Source: Nitrospinota bacterium
Lineage (GTDB): Bacteria > Nitrospirota > Thermodesulfovibrionia > Thermodesulfovibrionales > UBA1546
Direction: 5' to 3'
Assembly: GCA_018896985.1 (NCBI GenBank)
Contig: JAHILQ010000050.1
Span: forward strand, 1-5,126
Length of the DNA stretch: 5,126 bases
In this document: in pieces, positions 5,058-5,126 of the stretch
Layout of the letters: each line of letters starts with the position of its first letter
How positions within the stretch are numbered: position 1 is the stretch's first letter
The notes under the pieces: model-generated
Told to the model about the DNA's origin: nothing
Seen by the model: the letters and a program-made list of their open reading frames with translations, nothing else
Database searches by the model: none
Position numbers and translations under genes: made by a program

Positions 5058-5126
5058 ATCCCAGCAAAGCCACATTTCCTATAAATTTTGCTTTTCTAAT
5101 AGTTATTTCCTATTTGATTTATTGAT

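Noticed and set aside
5064..5095. AAAGC...GCTTTT as a terminator after the LysR gene
   Set aside because: The stem is only five pairs with a loop of about 19 bases and no strong G+C content, so it does not support a terminator call.

Overview
The window looks like bacterial chromosomal DNA. A conserved replication/segregation locus (parA-parB) lies on the left and ordinary chromosomal genes lie on the right. Between them is about 1.5 kb of more A+T-rich, gene-poor DNA holding broken or unrecognised small genes. Gene content and protein style (ParAB, an Mth938-fold protein, endonuclease V, a LysR regulator resembling the selenium-metabolism-associated group) would suit an anaerobic lineage such as Nitrospirota (Thermodesulfovibrionia) or Desulfobacterota. 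This is inference from remembered family resemblance; no rRNA or other marker is present to fix the taxonomy.

Layout. 1-752 (+): ParA/Soj ATPase, cut by the left edge. 724-1560 (+): complete ParB/Spo0J CTPase, overlapping parA by 29 nt with its Shine-Dalgarno inside parA. 1585-1800: a long imperfect palindrome with a near-perfect 16-bp terminal inverted repeat, between the convergent parB and the next gene. 1815-2076 (-): a secreted TPR-repeat protein gene broken by a frameshift, with its signal peptide, Shine-Dalgarno and a candidate promoter still recognisable. 2179-2262 (-): a 27-codon remnant that may be the start of a four-helix-bundle suffix-domain gene. 2269-2559 (-): an intact 96-residue protein I do not recognise. 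2586-2753 (-): an open stretch with no good start. 2746-3018 (-): what looks like the C-terminal third of an MvaI/BcnI-type restriction endonuclease. 3030-3057: a GGGGACGGTTCT-type motif and a short tandem repeat at the upstream edge of that fragment. 3136-3477 (+): Mth938-domain (DUF498) protein. 3466-4125 (-): endonuclease V (nfi), overlapping the previous gene tail to tail by 12 nt. 4164-5057 (+): LysR-type regulator, divergent from nfi across 38 bp. 5058-5126: no feature I can support.

How it fits together. ParA and ParB form the chromosome-segregation pair; no convincing parS site is in the window. The stretch 1585-3060 reads as a decay zone: a palindromic MITE-like element, a frameshifted gene, a truncated restriction enzyme and short remnants, nearly all on the minus strand. 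Endonuclease V repairs deaminated adenine, and the LysR protein is a transcription regulator whose target is not obvious here. I found no convincing new multi-gene system. The items most worth a second look are the palindrome, the restriction-enzyme fragment with its motif-bearing junction, and the intact 96-residue orphan protein among the debris.
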